NCBI GenBank assembly: GCA_020160915.1
Contig: JAIUPK010000002.1
Span: forward strand, 1-64,000
Direction: 5' to 3'
Source: Actinomycetota bacterium
GTDB taxonomy: Bacteria; Actinomycetota; Actinomycetes; Actinomycetales; Microbacteriaceae
Length of the DNA: 64,000 nt
In this document: positions 42,874-51,737 of the stretch, one piece after another
Numbering within the stretch: the first letter of the stretch is position 1
Layout of the letters: every line of letters begins with the position of its first letter
Made by a program: the position numbers and the translations under genes
Notes under the pieces: generated by a model
Told to the model about the DNA's origin: nothing
Seen by the model: only the letters and a program-made list of their open reading frames with translations
Databases searched by the model: none

Positions 42874-44940
42874 GTGACAGACGAAGCCCGGTCGCCCAAA
42901 CGGTGGTTGATCGGAGACCCACTGCCGTCCGAGAAATTGGAAGGCCAGCTCCTACCCAAGCACCTCGCGCTACCCATTTTCGCGAGCGACCCGCTCTCCT
43001 CCGTGGCCTACGCGCCGCAGGAACTGCTCATGATCCTGCTCATCGGCGGGCTCGCGTTCCTCTCCTTCGCCCCGTGGGTGGCGATGGCCGTCGTGATCCT
43101 CATGATCGTCGTGGTGCTGTCGTACCGCCAGCTGGTGCGGGCCTACCCGAGTGGCGGCGGCGACTACGAGGTCGCGTCCAAGAACCTCGGCGAGAAGGCC
43201 GGTCTGGTCGTCGCATCCGCTCTGCTCGTCGACTACGTGATGACCGTTGCGGTGTCGGTGGCCTCGGGTGTCGACAACATCATCTCCGCGATCCCTGCGC
43301 TCAACCCGTTCCGTGTGGAGATCGCCGTCGGCTTCATCATCCTGCTCGCCGCTGTCAACCTGCGTGGCGTTCGCGAGTCGAGCAAGGCGTTCGCCGTGCC
43401 GACCTACCTGTTCATCGGCAGCATCGGCGTGATGATCGTCGTCGGCCTGATCCGCACCATCAGCGGCGACGCCCCGATCGCCGAAAGCGCCGGCTTCGAG
43501 GTGCAGGCCGAGTCCCTCACCCAGGCGGCGATCATCCTGCTGCTGCTGCGATCCTTCGCGAGCGGGTGCGCCGCCCTGACCGGTGTCGAGGCGATCGCCA
43601 ACGGCGTGCCGGCCTTCCGCAAGCCGAAGGTTCAGAATGCCCAGAAGACGCTCGTGGCGATGGGCCTCATCGCCATCACGCTGTTCTCGGGACTGGTGAT
43701 CCTCGCTCTCGTCTCCGGCGTGCACTACGCCGAGGATGCCTGCCACCTCATCGGCTTCGACAACTGCGAGACCGTGCCGCAGCGCAGCCTGATCGCGCAG
43801 ATCGCGTCGGCGACGTTCGGCAACAACTCGATCCCGTTCTTCATCATCCAGACCGCCACGGCGACCGTGCTGCTGCTGGCCGCGAACACGGCGTTCAACG
43901 GATTCCCCCTGCTCGGCTCGATCCTCGCTGCCGACCACTACGCGCCCAAGTCCCTCTCGACCCGCGGTGACCGCCTGATCTTCTCCAACGGCGTGATCGC
44001 ACTCGCGATCGTCGCGGGCGTGATCCTGGTGATCTTCGGGGCGGATGTCACGAGCCTCATCCAGCTCTACATCATCGGCGTCTTCGTGTCGTTCACGCTC
44101 GGACAGACCGGCATGGTGCGGCACTGGATCAGGCTGCTGAAGGAGGGCGCGACGAATCGCGGCCAGATCATCCGGAGTCTGGCGACCAACGCGGTCGGCG
44201 CAACGATGACCGCGAGCGTGCTGATCGTGGTGACGATCACCAAGTTCACTCACGGCGCGTGGGTCGTCTTCGTGATCATGCCGATCCTCTTCATGTTGAT
44301 GCTTGGCGTCAACCGCTACTACCGCGACGTGGACAAGGAGATCGAGGCCGACCCCACCACGCGCTTCGGTGCGAAGGGCGACCACGCCATCGTGCTCGTC
44401 GGTCGCATGCAGAAACCCGTGCTCAAGGCGCTCGACTACGCGATCGCTGCGCGCCACGGCTCAATCGAGGCCGTGCACGTGTCGATCGACGATGCGGCCA
44501 CCGAGCAGCTCGAGAAGGACTGGGTCGAGCAGAACATCAAGGTTCCGCTCAACGTGCTCGAGTCGCCGTACCGCGATATCAGCGCCCCGCTGGCGAAGTA
44601 CATCAAGTCGCGTCGCCAGACGCACGGCTCCGAGGTCGTCACGGTCTACACACCGCAGTACATCGTCGGCCACTGGTGGGAGAACATCCTGCACAACCAC
44701 AAGGCCCGTCGCATCCGCCAGAAGCTGTCGCTCGTGCACGGTGTCGTCATTGCGCTCGTGCCGTGGCTGCTCGACTCCTCGACCCTCATCTACGGCCGCC
44801 GCTCCCGCCCGCTTCCGGGTGAGGATCGTCGTGGTGAGCCGCGGCGTCCCGTGGTGCGCAAGCCCATGCCGCCGGCCGACCCGAGCGCCGCGGTGAAGAC
44901 CGTCGTGCGCCCGAAGACCCAGGCCGAGAAGAAGAAGTAG
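42874..44940 (+). CDS. KimA-like APC-superfamily permease
   Basis: 688 residues from the GTG at 42874. Twelve membrane helices follow FASDPLSSVAYAPQELL, an APC unwound-helix segment, with YPSGGGDYEVASKNLG in the next loop. The C-terminal 180 residues are cytoplasmic and resemble a universal-stress-like regulatory domain (AIVLVGRMQKPVLKALDYAIAA). This plan matches KimA/YdaO, a high-affinity potassium importer inhibited by c-di-AMP. It ends one base before the first fluoride channel gene. Confidence 0.8.
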   Translation: MTDEARSPKRWLIGDPLPSEKLEGQLLPKHLALPIFASDPLSSVAYAPQELLMILLIGGLAFLSFAPWVAMAVVILMIVVVLSYRQLVRAYPSGGGDYEVASKNLGEKAGLVVASALLVDYVMTVAVSVASGVDNIISAIPALNPFRVEIAVGFIILLAAVNLRGVRESSKAFAVPTYLFIGSIGVMIVVGLIRTISGDAPIAESAGFEVQAESLTQAAIILLLLRSFASGCAALTGVEAIANGVPAFRKPKVQNAQKTLVAMGLIAITLFSGLVILALVSGVHYAEDACHLIGFDNCETVPQRSLIAQIASATFGNNSIPFFIIQTATATVLLLAANTAFNGFPLLGSILAADHYAPKSLSTRGDRLIFSNGVIALAIVAGVILVIFGADVTSLIQLYIIGVFVSFTLGQTGMVRHWIRLLKEGATNRGQIIRSLATNAVGATMTASVLIVVTITKFTHGAWVVFVIMPILFMLMLGVNRYYRDVDKEIEADPTTRFGAKGDHAIVLVGRMQKPVLKALDYAIAARHGSIEAVHVSIDDAATEQLEKDWVEQNIKVPLNVLESPYRDISAPLAKYIKSRRQTHGSEVVTVYTPQYIVGHWWENILHNHKARRIRQKLSLVHGVVIALVPWLLDSSTLIYGRRSRPLPGEDRRGEPRRPVVRKPMPPADPSAAVKTVVRPKTQAEKKK

Positions 44941-44941
44941 C

Positions 44942-45340
44942 GTGCCCTGGCGTGACCTGCTGGCCGTGCTCGTGGGCGGCGCGGTGGGCACGGCCCTGAG
45001 GCTCGGCATCGACACCCTGCTTCCGCACGGCGACACCGACTTCCCGGTCTCGACGCTCGCGATCAACACCCTCGGTGCAGTCGTGCTGGGGGTGCTCGTC
45101 GGTCGAGTGTGGTCCACGGCACCTGGCTGGCTGCGGGCCGGCCTCGGGGCCGGACTCCTCGGTTCGTTCACGACCTTCTCCGCGTTGGCCGTCTCGCTCG
45201 TCTCGCTCACCGCCGCCGGGTTCGGGATGCTCGCCCTCGCCTACCTCGCAGCGACGCTGGTGCTCGGCCTCGCCGCCGCCGCGCTCGGCCTGCGCCTGGG
45301 CTCGCCGCGCGTCACCGACGTGGATCTGGTGGACGAGTGA
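44942..45340 (+). CDS. crcB: Fluoride channel FluC/CrcB, subunit 1
   Basis: 132 residues, four helices. GGAVGTALRLGID at the N-terminus, NTLGAVVLG in helix 2 and GLLGSFTTFSALAVS (the FTTFS fluoride-pore motif) identify FluC. It exports fluoride passively. The GTG start comes one base after the permease stop, and its own stop overlaps the second fluC GTG, so the two probably form a heterodimer. No fluoride riboswitch space exists in front of it. Confidence 0.9.
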   Translation: MPWRDLLAVLVGGAVGTALRLGIDTLLPHGDTDFPVSTLAINTLGAVVLGVLVGRVWSTAPGWLRAGLGAGLLGSFTTFSALAVSLVSLTAAGFGMLALAYLAATLVLGLAAAALGLRLGSPRVTDVDLVDE

Positions 45341-45705
45341 TCGCCGCCGCCGTCATCGTCGCGGGTGCCCTCGCGGCGGTCGCACGCTGGCTCGTCGCCC
45401 GCTGGTTGAGTAGCGCCGAAGGCGCGTATCGAAACCTGCCGATCGCGGTGCTCATCGTCAACGTCGTGGGTTCGGCGTTGGGGGGTGCGGTGCTGGGACT
45501 CGCGACCGCCGGGGGCGTCGACGCGGGCATCCGTCTGGTGCTGCTCACCGGCCTGTGCGGGGGGCTGACGACCTTCAGCACGTTCAGCGTCGAGACCGTG
45601 CAGTACGTCACCGAGGGCAAGTGGCGCATCGCCCTCGCGAGCGTCGTGGCCAACCTCGTGCTCGGCATCGGCGCGGCCGCCGGCGCCTACGCGCTCACCG
45701 TCTAG
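45337..45705 (+). CDS. crcB: Fluoride channel FluC/CrcB, subunit 2 with in-frame repeat
   Basis: 122 residues from the GTG at 45337 (GTGA overlap). IVNVVGSALGG and GLCGGLTTFSTFSVETV are FluC signatures. Between helix 1 and helix 2 the residues LSSAEGAYRN are encoded by a 33-bp type A repeat at 45404-45436, exactly eleven codons, read in its only stop-free frame. The loop normally varies in length, so the protein may tolerate it. The stop shares CTAG with the convergent flavoprotein gene. Confidence 0.85.
   Translation: MIAAAVIVAGALAAVARWLVARWLSSAEGAYRNLPIAVLIVNVVGSALGGAVLGLATAGGVDAGIRLVLLTGLCGGLTTFSTFSVETVQYVTEGKWRIALASVVANLVLGIGAAAGAYALTV
45404..45436. repeat. Type A repeat inside fluC2
   Basis: A 33-bp copy running GGTTGAGTAGCGCCG to CGCGTATCGAAACC lies entirely within the coding region. 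Frames starting with its first or second base meet TGA or TAG; the third frame, which fluC2 uses, is open. Confidence 0.92.
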
Positions 45706-46808
45706 CGCGAGGCCTGGATCTTGCTCAGGGTTGCCACGACCTGACGGGCGATCATGCGGCCCGCTCGGTTGGCCCCGATCGTGGATGCCTGCGGTCCATA
45801 CCCGGCGAAGAATATGCGGGGGTCCTTCCACGATGCGCCCTGCGCAACCACGACGCCGCCCTCCTTCTCCCGGAGCTTCAGCGGTGCGAGATGTCTCAGC
45901 TCCGGGCGGAATCCCGTGGACCAGATGATCGCATCCGCCCTCTTGAAGGCGCCGTCTTTCCAGCGCACGCCGTGCGGTTCGATCGAGTCGAAGATCGGCC
46001 GGGGCGTGAGCACCCCGCGCTCGATGCCGGCTTGGATGCGCCGGGTGCGCGGCACCCCCGTGCCCGACACGATGCTCGGCAGGGCACGACCGGCTCGGGC
46101 CGCCTCGTCCTGCATGCGCACGGCCTCGATGCGGGCCTCGAGGTTGAGGTCGCCGTCTTCGAGGAAGTCGATCGGGCGGCGGCTCACCCAGGTGGTGTCG
46201 CTGGCGATGCCCTCCAGTTCGAGGAGGAAGCCGATCGCGCTCGTGCCGCCACCCACGACGATCACGCTCTGGTCGCGATAGTCCTCGGCGCTCTTGTAAT
46301 CGTTGGTGTGAACGTGGCGGCCCTCGAAGCTCTTGAGCCCCGGGTACCACGGGATGAAGGGCGCCCCCCACGTGCCCGTCGCGTTGACTACGGTGACGGT
46401 CGAGACCTCCTTCTCCTCGTCATCGAGGGTGAAGTTGACCATGAGGTCCATGCCGAAGTTCTCGACGCTGACGACGTCGGCTGGACGCACGACCTGCAGG
46501 CCGTAGTGATCCTCGTACCGACGGTAGTAGTCGGCGACGACGTCCTTGGCCGGGGCGTGACGGTCGGCGGTCTCGAAGCTCAGGCCGAGCGCATCCAGAC
46601 CCGGAAGATCGTTGATCTTGTGTGCCGAGCCGATGCGCAGGGCCTCCCAGCGGAACTGCCAGGCACCGCCGGTTCCCGGCCCCCGATCGAGCACGACGAA
46701 GTCATTTCCCGCATCGAGACCGAGCCTCTGCAGGTAGTACGACACCGACAGCCCGGCCTGCCCAGCGCCGATCACCACTACTGAGGTATCGGTGCCTGCT
46801 GACGTCAC
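45702..46808 (-). CDS. FAD/NAD(P)-binding oxidoreductase, flavin-monooxygenase-like
   Basis: 368 residues. FAD binding: VVVIGAGQAGLSVSYYL near the start; NAD(P) binding: VIVVGGGTSAIGFLLEL near residue 190; ATGTWG and the late FAGYGPQASTIGANRAG are further conserved segments. It belongs to the CzcO/Baeyer-Villiger-like flavin monooxygenase group but is shorter than classical enzymes. The substrate is unknown. It converges on the fluC pair with overlapping stops. Confidence 0.8.
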   Translation of the reverse strand: MTSAGTDTSVVVIGAGQAGLSVSYYLQRLGLDAGNDFVVLDRGPGTGGAWQFRWEALRIGSAHKINDLPGLDALGLSFETADRHAPAKDVVADYYRRYEDHYGLQVVRPADVVSVENFGMDLMVNFTLDDEEKEVSTVTVVNATGTWGAPFIPWYPGLKSFEGRHVHTNDYKSAEDYRDQSVIVVGGGTSAIGFLLELEGIASDTTWVSRRPIDFLEDGDLNLEARIEAVRMQDEAARAGRALPSIVSGTGVPRTRRIQAGIERGVLTPRPIFDSIEPHGVRWKDGAFKRADAIIWSTGFRPELRHLAPLKLREKEGGVVVAQGASWKDPRIFFAGYGPQASTIGANRAGRMIARQVVATLSKIQASR

Positions 46809-46963
46809 CCGACAACGTTACCCGTCAGCGGGATGAGCGTGGAGAACCGCCCCGGCTGGCTAGGTGCCGCATGCTAAACTGAGCGCTAGTTTTTCCACCA
46901 TCCCTATTCGCACAATCCCTGCGTGGTAGCAGCGCATCGGGACTGATCCAGAGGGGGTCTCGC

Positions 46964-47179
46964 ATGGGGCGTGGCCGTCAGAAGGCAAAGCACACCAAGG
47001 TGGCGCGGGACCTGAAGTACTTCAGTCCTGACACCAACTACAACGCGCTTGCCCAAGAGCTCTCCGGAGCGCCCAGCGACCCTCGCCTCGCCGAGGATCT
47101 CGAGAAGTGGCCGGAGTACGTGGCTGGCAGCTACGAAGAGGATGAGTTCGACACCGACGACGAGTCGAAGACCGCCTAA
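46964..47179 (+). CDS. DUF3073 domain-containing protein
   Basis: 71 residues with the highly conserved actinobacterial opening MGRGRQKAKHTKVARDLKYFSP, basic at the N-terminus and strongly acidic at the C-terminus (EEDEFDTDDES). GAGGGGGT lies before the ATG. It is usually next to purM, as here where the two converge. The function is unknown; the charge pattern suggests nucleic acid or protein binding. Confidence 0.9.
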   Translation: MGRGRQKAKHTKVARDLKYFSPDTNYNALAQELSGAPSDPRLAEDLEKWPEYVAGSYEEDEFDTDDESKTA

Positions 47180-47183
47180 GGCC

Positions 47184-47314
47184 GGTTGAGTAGGCCGCAG
47201 GCCGTATCGAAACCTGCGTGCCGAACGCAGGCCGGTTGAGTAGGCCGCAGGCCGTATCGAAACCTGCGTGCCGAATCGCCTGGTTTCGATACACCGCTTC
47301 GCGGCTACTCAACC
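47184..47314. repeat. Tandem type A repeats between DUF3073 and purM
   Basis: Two 31-bp copies at 47184-47214 and 47234-47264 are part of a 50-base unit repeated almost exactly, including the spacer TGCGTGCCGAA. A third copy in the opposite orientation spans 47282-47314. They fill the space between two convergent genes. Confidence 0.92.
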
Positions 47315-47316
47315 AA

Positions 47317-48420
47317 CTACACGTAGCTCCCGGTCAGCCGCACCGCTCCACCCTTGACGCCCTTCGCTTCGCTCTCGAAGCCGCTGAGGTCGCGTGGACT
47401 CATCGACACTTCGCCGAGCTTCCACGACGGGATGCCGCTGCGCTCCAGCGACGCAATGACGCCGTCGGCCGCCGCCGGGGTGACCACCGCGATCATCCCC
47501 ACCCCGAGATTCCAGGTGCCTTCGGCGCTCACGAGCGTGCTTCCCGCCATGTCGCTCAGCACACGGAACACGGCCGGGGGCGACCAGCTGCCGCGATCGA
47601 GCTCGACCCACGAGCCCACCGGCAGCACGCGCGCGAGGTTCGCGGCGATGCCGCCGCCGGTCACGTGACTGAGGGCGTGTACCCCGCCAGGATGCTCCGC
47701 CAGCACGTCGAGGAGCGGGGTCGTGTAGAGCCGGGTCGGCTCGAGCAGGATCTCGCCGACGGTTCCGCCTAGTTCTGCCGAGGCATCCGTGTAGCCGATG
47801 CCTCGCTGGGCGAGGATGTGGCGCACCAGCGAGAACCCGTTGGAGTGCAGGCCGCTCGAGGCCAGGCCGATCACGATGTCGCCGTCGGCGACCCGGTCGG
47901 GTCCGAGCAGGTCGGCCGCCTCGACCGCGCCCACGGCAGCGCCAGCAACGTCGTAGTCATCAGGACCGAGCAGCCCCGGGTGTTCGGCGGTCTCGCCGCC
48001 GACGAGCGCCGTGCCGGTCGCCTCGCAGGCGCGGGCGATTCCCGCCACGATGTCGGCGATGCGCTGCGGGATGACGCGCCCGCACGCGATGTAGTCGGTC
48101 ATGAACATCGGCCGCGCCCCGACCACCACGATGTCGTCCACGACCATGCCTACGAGGTCCTGCCCGATGGTGTCGTGCTTGTCGATCGCCTGGGCGATCG
48201 CGACCTTCGTGCCCACCCCGTCGGTGGAGCTTGCCAACAGCGGTCGGTCGAATGACTTGAGGAAGCTCACGTCGAACATTCCGGCGAAGCCGCCGACGCC
48301 CCCGAGCACCTGTGGCCCGTGCGTGCGCGAGACCGCGGACTTCATGAGTTCGACGGCCAGATCGCCTGCCGCGGTGTCGACTCCGGCGTCACGGTAGCTG
48401 CGGGAGGAGTCCTCGGTCAC
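47317..48420 (-). CDS. purM: Phosphoribosylformylglycinamidine cyclo-ligase PurM
   Basis: 367 residues, GTG start. It converts FGAM to AIR with ATP, step five of purine synthesis. SYRDAGVDTAAGDLAVELMK opens the fold, FDRPLLASSTDGVGTK is the signature metal/ATP loop, GGETAEHPG and HVTGGGIAANLARVLP follow. It is divergent from purF across 125 bases, the two likely sharing a control region. Confidence 0.96.
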   Translation of the reverse strand: MTEDSSRSYRDAGVDTAAGDLAVELMKSAVSRTHGPQVLGGVGGFAGMFDVSFLKSFDRPLLASSTDGVGTKVAIAQAIDKHDTIGQDLVGMVVDDIVVVGARPMFMTDYIACGRVIPQRIADIVAGIARACEATGTALVGGETAEHPGLLGPDDYDVAGAAVGAVEAADLLGPDRVADGDIVIGLASSGLHSNGFSLVRHILAQRGIGYTDASAELGGTVGEILLEPTRLYTTPLLDVLAEHPGGVHALSHVTGGGIAANLARVLPVGSWVELDRGSWSPPAVFRVLSDMAGSTLVSAEGTWNLGVGMIAVVTPAAADGVIASLERSGIPSWKLGEVSMSPRDLSGFESEAKGVKGGAVRLTGSYV

Positions 48421-48545
48421 CCGACCAGCGTACCGGGGTGTCGCGCGATGACGACGATCGGCCGCCCGGCGCCACCGGTATGGGAGACTTGACCGTACCC
48501 GCTTCGGGTGCGCGCCCTTCGAACACCAGGGAGCAACCGGCCAGT

Positions 48546-50003
48546 ATGTGCGGCATCGTCGGAATCGTCTCGTCCCACCCGGTCAATCAGCAGGTCTATG
48601 ACGCACTCGCGCTCCTGCAGCACCGGGGGCAGGACTCGACCGGCATTGCGACGGCCGAGGGCAGCATCATCCACATGTTCAAGGCCAAGGGCCAGGTGCG
48701 CGAGGCGTACCGCACGCGCGACATGCGCACCCTGCTCGGCAACGTCGGCCTCGGCCACGTGCGCTACGCCACGAAGGGCAGTGCCTCGAGCGAGGAGGAG
48801 GCGCAGCCCTTCTACGTGAATGCGCCCTACGGAATCGTGCTGGTGCACAACGGCAACCTCACGAACACCCGCGAGCTCACGCAGGAGCTGTTCCACATCG
48901 ATCGCCGGCACCTGAACACGTCGAGCGACACCGAACTGCTGGTCAACGTGCTCGCCAACGAGCTGCAGGAACAGATCACCGGAACCGACCTTGACCCCGA
49001 TCAGGTCTTCGCGGCGATCTCGCGGCTGCACGAGCGGGTCGAGGGCTCGTATGCGGCGATCGCGCTGATCGCCGGTCACGGCCTGCTGGCGTTCCGCGAT
49101 CCGTTCGGCATCCGGCCGCTGGTGCTCGGGCGCCGCAATGCTGACTTCGTCGGGGCCGAGTGGGTCGTGGCATCCGAGTCGCTGGTGTTGGAGAGCGCGG
49201 GCTACGAAGTGGTTCGGGATGTCGCGCCCGGAGAGGCCATCTTCATCACCCCCAACGGCGAGATGCACTCACGCCAGTGCGCCGCCAACCCGCGACTGCT
49301 GCCCTGCTCGTTCGAGTACGTCTACCTCGCCCGACCCGACTCGGTGATGAACGGCATCAGCGTGTACGAGGCGCGCTTGCGGCTCGGCGACCGCCTCGCC
49401 GACACGATCGCGCGCTACACCCCGCAGGGCGACATCGACGTGGTCATGCCGATTCCGGACTCCTCGCGCCCCGCCGCGATGCAGGTCGCGCAGAAGCTCG
49501 GCGTCGAGTACCGCGAGGGCTTCTACAAGAACCGCTACGTCGGGCGCACGTTCATCATGCCCGGGCAGGCGGAGCGCAAGAAGAGCGTCAAGCAGAAGCT
49601 CAACGCGATGTCGAGCGAATTCAAGGGCAAGAACATCCTGATCGTCGACGACTCGATCGTGCGCGGCACCACCTCGCGCGAGATCGTGCAGATGGCCCGC
49701 GAGGCCGGCGCCAACAAGGTGACCTTCACGTCGGCCGCACCGCCGGTGCGCTTCCCGCACGTCTACGGCATCAACATGCCGTCGCGGCACGAGCTCGTCG
49801 CCCACGGCCGCAAGATCCCCGAGATTGCCACCGAGCTCGGCGCCGACTACCTGATCTACCAGGAGGTCGCCGACATGCAGGCTGCCATCATCGAGGGCTC
49901 GGATGTCACGGCGCTCGACATGAGCTGCTTCACGGGTGACTACGTGACCGGCACCGTCACCCCCGAGTACCTCGACTGGGTGGAGCGCACGCAGCTGAGC
50001 TGA
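48546..50003 (+). CDS. purF: Amidophosphoribosyltransferase PurF
   Basis: 485 residues from the ATG at 48546, which places the nucleophile at Cys2 (MCGIVGIVSSHP) after methionine removal. It makes phosphoribosylamine from PRPP and glutamine. The glutaminase half holds LLQHRGQDSTGIA and GHVRYATKGS; the phosphoribosyl half holds the PRPP loop ILIVDDSIVRGTTS. The frame runs further upstream but that part is non-coding. Confidence 0.96.
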   Translation: MCGIVGIVSSHPVNQQVYDALALLQHRGQDSTGIATAEGSIIHMFKAKGQVREAYRTRDMRTLLGNVGLGHVRYATKGSASSEEEAQPFYVNAPYGIVLVHNGNLTNTRELTQELFHIDRRHLNTSSDTELLVNVLANELQEQITGTDLDPDQVFAAISRLHERVEGSYAAIALIAGHGLLAFRDPFGIRPLVLGRRNADFVGAEWVVASESLVLESAGYEVVRDVAPGEAIFITPNGEMHSRQCAANPRLLPCSFEYVYLARPDSVMNGISVYEARLRLGDRLADTIARYTPQGDIDVVMPIPDSSRPAAMQVAQKLGVEYREGFYKNRYVGRTFIMPGQAERKKSVKQKLNAMSSEFKGKNILIVDDSIVRGTTSREIVQMAREAGANKVTFTSAAPPVRFPHVYGINMPSRHELVAHGRKIPEIATELGADYLIYQEVADMQAAIIEGSDVTALDMSCFTGDYVTGTVTPEYLDWVERTQLS

Positions 50004-50047
50004 CGCGCCGCCGTCGGCGCGCGGCCTCCACTCGGTACCGTTGAGCC

Positions 50048-50509
50048 ATGAGCAACCAATGGCGGCGGGTGGTCGCGGCGCTCGACAATCCCGACCGACG
50101 GCGGGTGTACGCCGAGGCCGTGCTGGGACTCGGGGGCGAACCGTCGACGCGTCGCGAGAAGTCGCTCGCGGCCCTGCGCGATGCTGGGCTCCTGGATGCC
50201 GCGGGCGCACCCATCGCCGACGCCTTCGCCCGGCTGCTCGCCGAGACCGCGCCCGTCACACGCCAGGGGCTGGAGCGCTGGGTCACCGCGGGCGTGATCA
50301 CCGAGTGGCCCTCCCGCCCGGCGGACCGCGACGAGCTTCTCGCATGGGTGCTCGAGCGCGTGGCTGAACCGGGCGAGAGCCTCGGCGAGCGCGAACTCAC
50401 CGATCGGCTTGCGGCGCTCGGTCCCGACTCGGTCGCGCTGCGACGGGCACTGGTCGATGCGGAGCTCGTGACCCGCACTGCGGACGGCTCCACCTACCGG
50501 CGAAGCTAG
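50048..50509 (+). CDS. DUF2087 domain-containing protein
   Basis: 153 residues. The C-terminal half (RDELLAWVLERV, then SLGERELTDRL and DSVALRRALVDAELVTRT) is the DUF2087 winged-helix-like module; the N-terminal half looks like a degraded ArsR/MarR-type helical domain (VVAALDNPDRRRVYAEAV). It could be a small DNA-binding regulator. It follows purF by 44 bases and converges on the next gene. Confidence 0.78.
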   Translation: MSNQWRRVVAALDNPDRRRVYAEAVLGLGGEPSTRREKSLAALRDAGLLDAAGAPIADAFARLLAETAPVTRQGLERWVTAGVITEWPSRPADRDELLAWVLERVAEPGESLGERELTDRLAALGPDSVALRRALVDAELVTRTADGSTYRRS

Positions 50510-50820
50510 GACGCGTCGGCAACGCTCTCGTCGGCAATGCTCTCGCGGCCCACACTCTCGCGCGCGGCGACGACCTCGCGGGCCCGCCTGCGCGAGATGC
50601 GGTCAAGAAGCAGCGCCAGCAGCGCGCCCAGCAGCACGCCCGCCGGGATGCCGAACAGGCAGAAGTAGCCGAACAGGGCGATGAACCCGACATTCGGGTC
50701 GACCGGGAACTGCGCGGTCAGCACGAGCGTCACCAGTGCGCCGATCAGCCCACCCACCGCGAGAAAGGCGCCGATCTTGGGCGCTCGGCGGATCTTGACG
50801 GTGCTTTCCGGTTCGCTCAC
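50506..50820 (-). CDS. Small two-to-three-helix membrane protein
   Basis: 104 residues from the GTG at 50820, which overlaps the stop of the sterol-carrier-family gene (GTGA). Hydrophobic segments (GAFLAVGGLIGALVTLVLTA and FIALFGYFCLFGIPAGVLLGALLALLL) are followed by a charged tail with three near-repeats of ARES/IADES. I do not recognise a family. Coupling to the upstream gene suggests a housekeeping role. Confidence 0.7.
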   Translation of the reverse strand: MSEPESTVKIRRAPKIGAFLAVGGLIGALVTLVLTAQFPVDPNVGFIALFGYFCLFGIPAGVLLGALLALLLDRISRRRAREVVAARESVGRESIADESVADAS

Positions 50821-51182
50821 CCCTCCATTGTCTCCCACGCGAGCGGGAGGTATGCCGTGAGGTCGGCCCGGGCCCCCGAGGCCGACACGGCACCGGATGC
50901 CACGGCCAGCGCCCACGTCGTGCCCCCGGTCGCCAGCGCGAGCCAGGTCGGCGCATCCATCTCGATCACATTGGGAGGCGTGCCGCGGGTGTGGCGCGGT
51001 CCCTCGACGGCCTGCACGGCGCCGAACGGCGGCACGCGCACCTCGACGGTGTTGCCCTCGGCGTTCTCCGCGAGCACCTGCAGCAGGTAGCGCGTGGCCG
51101 TGGCCAGCTCGGGCCGCGCGCCCGCGAGCGCACCGGTGACAGCTGCGCGCCCAACGTCGGCGGGGATGCGCTTGGGAGGCAT
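50817..51182 (-). CDS. Sterol carrier family protein (bacterial SCP2-like)
   Basis: 121 residues. VEVRVPPFGAVQAVEGPRHTRGTPPNVIEMDAPTWL and TWALAVASGAVSASGARADLTAYLPL match the short bacterial SCP domain found near purine genes in actinobacteria. It probably binds a hydrophobic ligand; no ligand is known. The stop overlaps the downstream membrane protein gene. Confidence 0.82.
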   Translation of the reverse strand: MPPKRIPADVGRAAVTGALAGARPELATATRYLLQVLAENAEGNTVEVRVPPFGAVQAVEGPRHTRGTPPNVIEMDAPTWLALATGGTTWALAVASGAVSASGARADLTAYLPLAWETMEG

Positions 51183-51186
51183 GCTC

Positions 51187-51639
51187 CTACGTTAGGGGCT
51201 TCTTCGCACCGCCCATCGCCTCGCGGTACTCGGAGAAGCCCGACGCGAGAACCGCGAGGATGGAGATGGAGCCGACGGTGCTGGCGAACCCGCCCGACCA
51301 GTCGACCTCGCTCGACTCGAGGTTCGCGAGCACGGCGACGATCGTGCCGGACACGATGGCCAGCTCGATGAGGATCCAGGCGACTGCAATTGCTCGCACG
51401 GTAGTCGTGCCCTTGATGAATGCCGTCGTGGTCACCCCGGCCCGCACGATTCGGGTCGCGAAGATGGCGCCGATGAGCGTGGACGCCGTCGCGAGCGTCA
51501 CGGCAACCAGTGAAGTGAATGCGAACTCGGATGCGTTGAGCAGCGCCTCCAGAAACAGCAGGAGATTGATGCCGACGGCGATCCAATAGACGATGAACCA
51601 ACCCCGTTGCGTGCGGGGAACAACTGCCTTGTCGGCCAT
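51187..51639 (-). CDS. Four-helix membrane protein, hypothetical
   Basis: 150 residues from the ATG at 51639 (GGGAG eight bases upstream). Four hydrophobic helices are visible (WFIVYWIAVGINLLLFLEAL, LVAVTLATASTLIGAIFA, VAWILIELAIVSGTIVAVLA, VGSISILAVLASGF). No catalytic motif is seen. It is four bases upstream of the sterol-carrier-family gene on the same strand and divergent from purD. Function unknown. Confidence 0.72.
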   Translation of the reverse strand: MADKAVVPRTQRGWFIVYWIAVGINLLLFLEALLNASEFAFTSLVAVTLATASTLIGAIFATRIVRAGVTTTAFIKGTTTVRAIAVAWILIELAIVSGTIVAVLANLESSEVDWSGGFASTVGSISILAVLASGFSEYREAMGGAKKPLT

Positions 51640-51737
51640 GTGATCAACTCCCTGATGCGGAACAGGTTGCGACCATTGTGCTGGGTGAGCACGGCTCATC
51701 CGTGACCACCACGCCGGGGCGTCGGTAGGGTTGACCC

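Noticed and set aside
44935-44950. Fluoride riboswitch before the fluC pair
   Set aside because: The first fluC gene begins one base after the permease stop, so no leader exists.
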